Shown here: one piece after another, positions 60,956-64,000 of the stretch | Layout: every line of letters begins with the position of its first letter | Numbering within the stretch: position 1 is the first letter of the stretch | Assembly: GCF_027923385.1 (NCBI RefSeq) | Contig: NZ_BSEC01000001.1 | Span: 3,570,001-3,634,000 of the forward strand | Direction: 5' to 3' | DNA from: Methylocystis echinoides | GTDB taxonomy: Bacteria; Pseudomonadota; Alphaproteobacteria; Rhizobiales; Beijerinckiaceae | Length of the DNA stretch: 64,000 nucleotides | Position numbers and translations under genes: made by a program | Notes under the pieces: model-generated | What the model was told of the DNA's origin: nothing | What the model saw: the letters and a program-made list of their open reading frames with translations, nothing else | Database searches by the model: none

Positions 60956-63900
60956 ATGGATGTCCGGAAGCGTCCCGCCGCCGACGACGGCCTGACCGAT
61001 CGCATTCTTTTTGTGGTCAATGGCGTCGAGTTGCCGACCCTCCAGTTGAGCTTCACGGAACCGCTCAAGGCGGTTCCCGGCGTGCAGACGTCGCTTCTCA
61101 CGGAAGTGGGCCTCAACGCGGGGCATCAGGACATCAACGCCTGGGGCGTGACGCCCGACGGCCTCGAGAAAATGCAGCGGCGCCTCGAGGGGTTCCGACC
61201 CACGCTGATCGTATTTTGCCGATACAGCGGCCCCTACGCGCCCGAGATAATCCAATGGGCGCGCGCCGCCCGAACGCCGACGATCTATCACATCGACGAC
61301 GATCTCCTTCAGGTCCCGGTCGAAATTGGCGAAGTGAAAGCACGAGGCCACAACCAGCCCCGGCGCGTGCAAACGGTACGCTATCTGCTCGACAATACGA
61401 CGCTCGCCTATTGCTCCAACGAAAGATTGCGCCGCATCCTGTTCGGCGAGGCGACGTCCAACCGGGTCGTCACGGCGGGCATCAATTGCGCCCTCGACGT
61501 TCTGGCGCCGCCCACGACGGATGATCCGCCCGTGATCGGCTATATGGGGTTCAATCACGATTTCGATTTCACTTTCGCGCTCCCCGCCCTCGTCACAATT
61601 CTTCAGGCGCGGCCAGAGGTTCGCTTCGAGCTCTTCGGCTCCACCAATCTCCCCGACGTCTTGAAGCCGTTCGGTGATCGGATCACGTTCATTCAGAGCG
61701 TCCGCGATTACGGAGTTTTCGTCCAGAAGCTCGCCTCGCGGCGATGGACGATCGGCATCTGCCCGCTGGCGAAGACGGAATTCAACATCGTCAAGTCCAA
61801 CAACAAGTGGGTGGAATATTCCGCCTGCGGATTCGCCGTCGTCGCGACACGCGGGATGATTTACGACGCGTGCTGCGCCGACGGCTGCGGCCTGCTTGTC
61901 GATGGCGACGACGAATGGCGCGCAGCCTTCGACCGGCTGCTGAGCGACAGGGCGCTGCATCGCGATCAGGTCACGCGCGCCCAGAAGCGCTTGCGCGCCG
62001 AATATGGCCGCGATCGTCTCCGCCGTCAGATCTCCTCCGTCTTTTCGCGCGCGCGCGACCTCGCCAGCCGGCCGGATGTGACGAAACTGTCGCTGGATGA
62101 ATTCGATGGCGACCGGATTTGGGGCTGGGCGTGGCGCTCGACGGAAACGACGCTTCCCTCGCAGCGTCACCCCGTCGAGCTCTGGTGTGGCGAAACGCGC
62201 CTCGGCCGCATCGCGCGCTGGCATGACCGGCCGGACGCGGACGCCCATCTCGGCGCGCCGCCCTGGCCCAAAGGCTTCTCGGCGCCGGTCGGCGCGCTCA
62301 ACGCGCTGTGCCGGCTCATGGGCGGCGAAACAGGCGGTTTCCATCCGACGCTCCGGTTCCATGAAAATGCAGCGTCGACTCTTGCGGAAAATCCCGATTG
62401 GCGCAGCCTCGCCGCCTTCCGAACGCTGCGCGCCGCAGAAGGCGGCGACTGGCGGATCGATGACCTGTGGTGGGCCAACAGCCATCTGCTGAAAGCGCGC
62501 GCCTCTTTGCAGGCGCGCGATGACGGGCGCCCGCCGACAACTCTGATGCGCCTTTTCCAGCCCGCCACAGACGCCAATGGGCGGAGAGAGCTCGCGCTTG
62601 TCGACGAGACGCCGGTCGAGGCCCACAAGGGCGTCTATGCCTTTGGCCTGCGCAACCCATTCATGCCCATCCTGCTGGTCGGCTATGACGACGCCGGCGA
62701 CATCAGCTTCACCGACCTTCTTCCCTTCCCGTCGCTGCTGCGCGGCGGCCTGCATGCGGCGGAGGCGGCGGCTGTCCAGAACCCCGCCGGCGGACTGGAC
62801 GCCCTAAGGCGCGTGAACGACGCCTATCTGGCGGAAGCGGTCGGCTGGGACGCTTCCGCGCCTTCTCCGGCCCTTGCCGAAATTTGCGTGGACCTGCTGA
62901 AGGCGACCGGCGCCGAGCCGGTTTTCGAGCCGCAATTGTGCGAATGGATCATCAGCGTATTCAACCTGCCGGTGATTGGCGCCAATGTTGGCGGGCGCAT
63001 CGCGACGGATCTTGGCGACCCTGCTTTTGTCGATTACGCCGAAGCGCTTCTCGATCACTTCATACCGACCCACCCCCGCGAGGGGCGGCTTCGTCTGACG
63101 CTGCCCTGCTCCGCTGTCCCGACGATTAGCGCGCTGGTTTCACGGCGCCTGTCCGTGGACGCTGGAAAGACGCCGGGGTCCTATCTCGTCGTCGACGCGT
63201 CTTTGACGCAGCGCCGCTTCCTCCTCACCTATCCCGCGAATCTCCCGAAAACGATTGCGGATGTCGTCGCGCCGCAAATAGCGCTTTCGCCCGTTTCCTG
63301 CCTGATGGGAACCGACGAAAGCGCAACTGGCGGCGCCATGGGGCAATCCCAGCCCGTCGCGATCCTCTTTCTCGATCTTGCGCCGGACGCCCGGGAGAAA
63401 CTTCTTCATCCCATTCCCGTCGACGCGCCAGTCGCCTCCCCGGCGGCGGGCGGCGGGCCCGGCAGGATTTCCGTCTTCATTCGCCTCGGCGACGCCGACA
63501 CCGACATTCGCCTCCTCCTCGATTCTCTCGCCCGACAGAGAACCGGCGCGGCGCTGGAAGTGTTCCTGATCGTCACGCGCGCGCAAGCGGCCGACGCACA
63601 TCGCGGGCCGCTCCTCGACGCCTTCCCGTCCTCTGGCCGCATTCACGAGAGCGCGTCCCTGTCGGCCGCCGCCGCGATCAATGAAGCGGCCGCCGCGGCG
63701 TCGGGGGACATGTTCGTCTTCGTGGATTCCAGGGCCATCCTGCACGATCCCAGAACCCTCGCGACAATCAGCCAACTGGCCCTGCTCGCGGATGTCGCGA
63801 CAGTCGGCTGCATGTTGATCAAGCCGCGCAACACGGCGGACGGCGCACCCGTTTTCAGCTCGGCCGGATATTTTCCCGGACGCGTCGATTTCTCGCTCGC

Positions 63901-64000
63901 CCCGCATCTGGCCCTCGAACAGATCGAGTGCGGCCGCCTCCTTGCAGACTCACACTATCCCGTCGCGGCGAATTCGGCGCATTTCTTCGCGCTTTCCGCC
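60956..64000 (+). CDS. Very large multidomain glycosyltransferase, partial (3' end outside window)
   Basis: An open frame of 1015 codons runs from ATG 60956 through the right edge. Residues about 1-370 look like a GT-B glycosyltransferase of the GT4 kind: TIYHIDDDLLQVPVEIG, PVIGYMGFNHDFDF, and KSNNKWVEYSACGFAVVATR, the usual nucleotide-sugar-binding C-terminal motif. A middle region (about 380-820) is unrecognised. From about residue 840 a GT-A (GT2-like) domain begins (VFIRLGDADTDIRLLLDSLA, then ASGDMFVFVDSRAI, with an Asp in place of the usual DDD run). It probably assembles a surface polysaccharide. The start is uncertain; no clear ribosome binding site is seen. Confidence 0.85.
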   Translation, partial: MDVRKRPAADDGLTDRILFVVNGVELPTLQLSFTEPLKAVPGVQTSLLTEVGLNAGHQDINAWGVTPDGLEKMQRRLEGFRPTLIVFCRYSGPYAPEIIQWARAARTPTIYHIDDDLLQVPVEIGEVKARGHNQPRRVQTVRYLLDNTTLAYCSNERLRRILFGEATSNRVVTAGINCALDVLAPPTTDDPPVIGYMGFNHDFDFTFALPALVTILQARPEVRFELFGSTNLPDVLKPFGDRITFIQSVRDYGVFVQKLASRRWTIGICPLAKTEFNIVKSNNKWVEYSACGFAVVATRGMIYDACCADGCGLLVDGDDEWRAAFDRLLSDRALHRDQVTRAQKRLRAEYGRDRLRRQISSVFSRARDLASRPDVTKLSLDEFDGDRIWGWAWRSTETTLPSQRHPVELWCGETRLGRIARWHDRPDADAHLGAPPWPKGFSAPVGALNALCRLMGGETGGFHPTLRFHENAASTLAENPDWRSLAAFRTLRAAEGGDWRIDDLWWANSHLLKARASLQARDDGRPPTTLMRLFQPATDANGRRELALVDETPVEAHKGVYAFGLRNPFMPILLVGYDDAGDISFTDLLPFPSLLRGGLHAAEAAAVQNPAGGLDALRRVNDAYLAEAVGWDASAPSPALAEICVDLLKATGAEPVFEPQLCEWIISVFNLPVIGANVGGRIATDLGDPAFVDYAEALLDHFIPTHPREGRLRLTLPCSAVPTISALVSRRLSVDAGKTPGSYLVVDASLTQRRFLLTYPANLPKTIADVVAPQIALSPVSCLMGTDESATGGAMGQSQPVAILFLDLAPDAREKLLHPIPVDAPVASPAAGGGPGRISVFIRLGDADTDIRLLLDSLARQRTGAALEVFLIVTRAQAADAHRGPLLDAFPSSGRIHESASLSAAAAINEAAAAASGDMFVFVDSRAILHDPRTLATISQLALLADVATVGCMLIKPRNTADGAPVFSSAGYFPGRVDFSLAPHLALEQIECGRLLADSHYPVAANSAHFFALSA

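Noticed and set aside
60908..62755. Minus-strand open frame of 615 codons at the right side
   Set aside because: It lies opposite the glycosyltransferase, which shows GT-B motifs and runs off the window edge.

Overview
The window is high-GC DNA (the codon third position is mostly G or C) from what looks like an alphaproteobacterium of the Hyphomicrobiales, most likely a methylotroph or methanotroph of the Methylocystis/Methylosinus kind. That assignment is inferred from two PQQ alcohol dehydrogenases of the lanthanide (XoxF) type, one with xoxJ and xoxG partners, together with the divergent ispB/trmN6 pair, lptC-lptA, a PodJ-like Sel1 protein and many small secreted Gly/Tyr-rich proteins. I saw no rRNA, tRNA, CRISPR array, insertion sequence or prophage.

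Left part (1-25 kb): a partial glyQ; three consecutive L,D-transpeptidase-like genes (two paralogous DUF2778 proteins and one YkuD protein); an orphan response regulator; trmN6/ispB; oligopeptidase B; a large, compositionally distinct predicted clan CD (caspase-like) protein of unknown role; metY; a lytic transglycosylase lipoprotein; ettA; a PDZ aspartic protease; a TPR-methyltransferase; purD; and the block hyp-rnd-lptC-lptA. Middle part (25-40 kb): an AI-2E family permease, a second lytic transglycosylase, a fadE-fadA-fadJ beta-oxidation operon, the PodJ-like polarity protein, and several small exported or membrane proteins. GC-rich palindromic repeats occupy at least five intergenic gaps between 22 and 31 kb.

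The most coherent system is an eight-gene operon at 40291-48809: xoxF3-like, xoxJ, xoxG, coxB with a fused cytochrome c, coxA, coxC, a small membrane protein, and a CtaG protein fused to a cytochrome c lipoprotein. Spacings are 11 nt or less, or the genes overlap, and a strong terminator follows. It encodes a route from methanol through XoxF and cytochrome c to a dedicated heme-copper oxidase. The oxidase subunit I keeps the metal ligands but lacks both the D-channel glutamate (HPWVY instead of HPEVY) and the K-channel lysine.

A second XoxF-like enzyme (53482-55494, minus strand) is unusual. It appears membrane-anchored, and it is continuous in frame with an unrecognised 150-residue upstream domain that has its own start. 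The enzyme core also has its own Shine-Dalgarno sequence and ATG. A hybrid histidine kinase, 3-hydroxybutyrate dehydrogenase and a coiled-coil protein lie between the two xox loci.

The right end (56-64 kb) holds an amino-acid permease and then what looks like a surface-polysaccharide locus: sulfotransferase, divergent kdsA/kdsB, a histidine phosphatase coupled to kdsB, and a very large multidomain glycosyltransferase that runs off the window.
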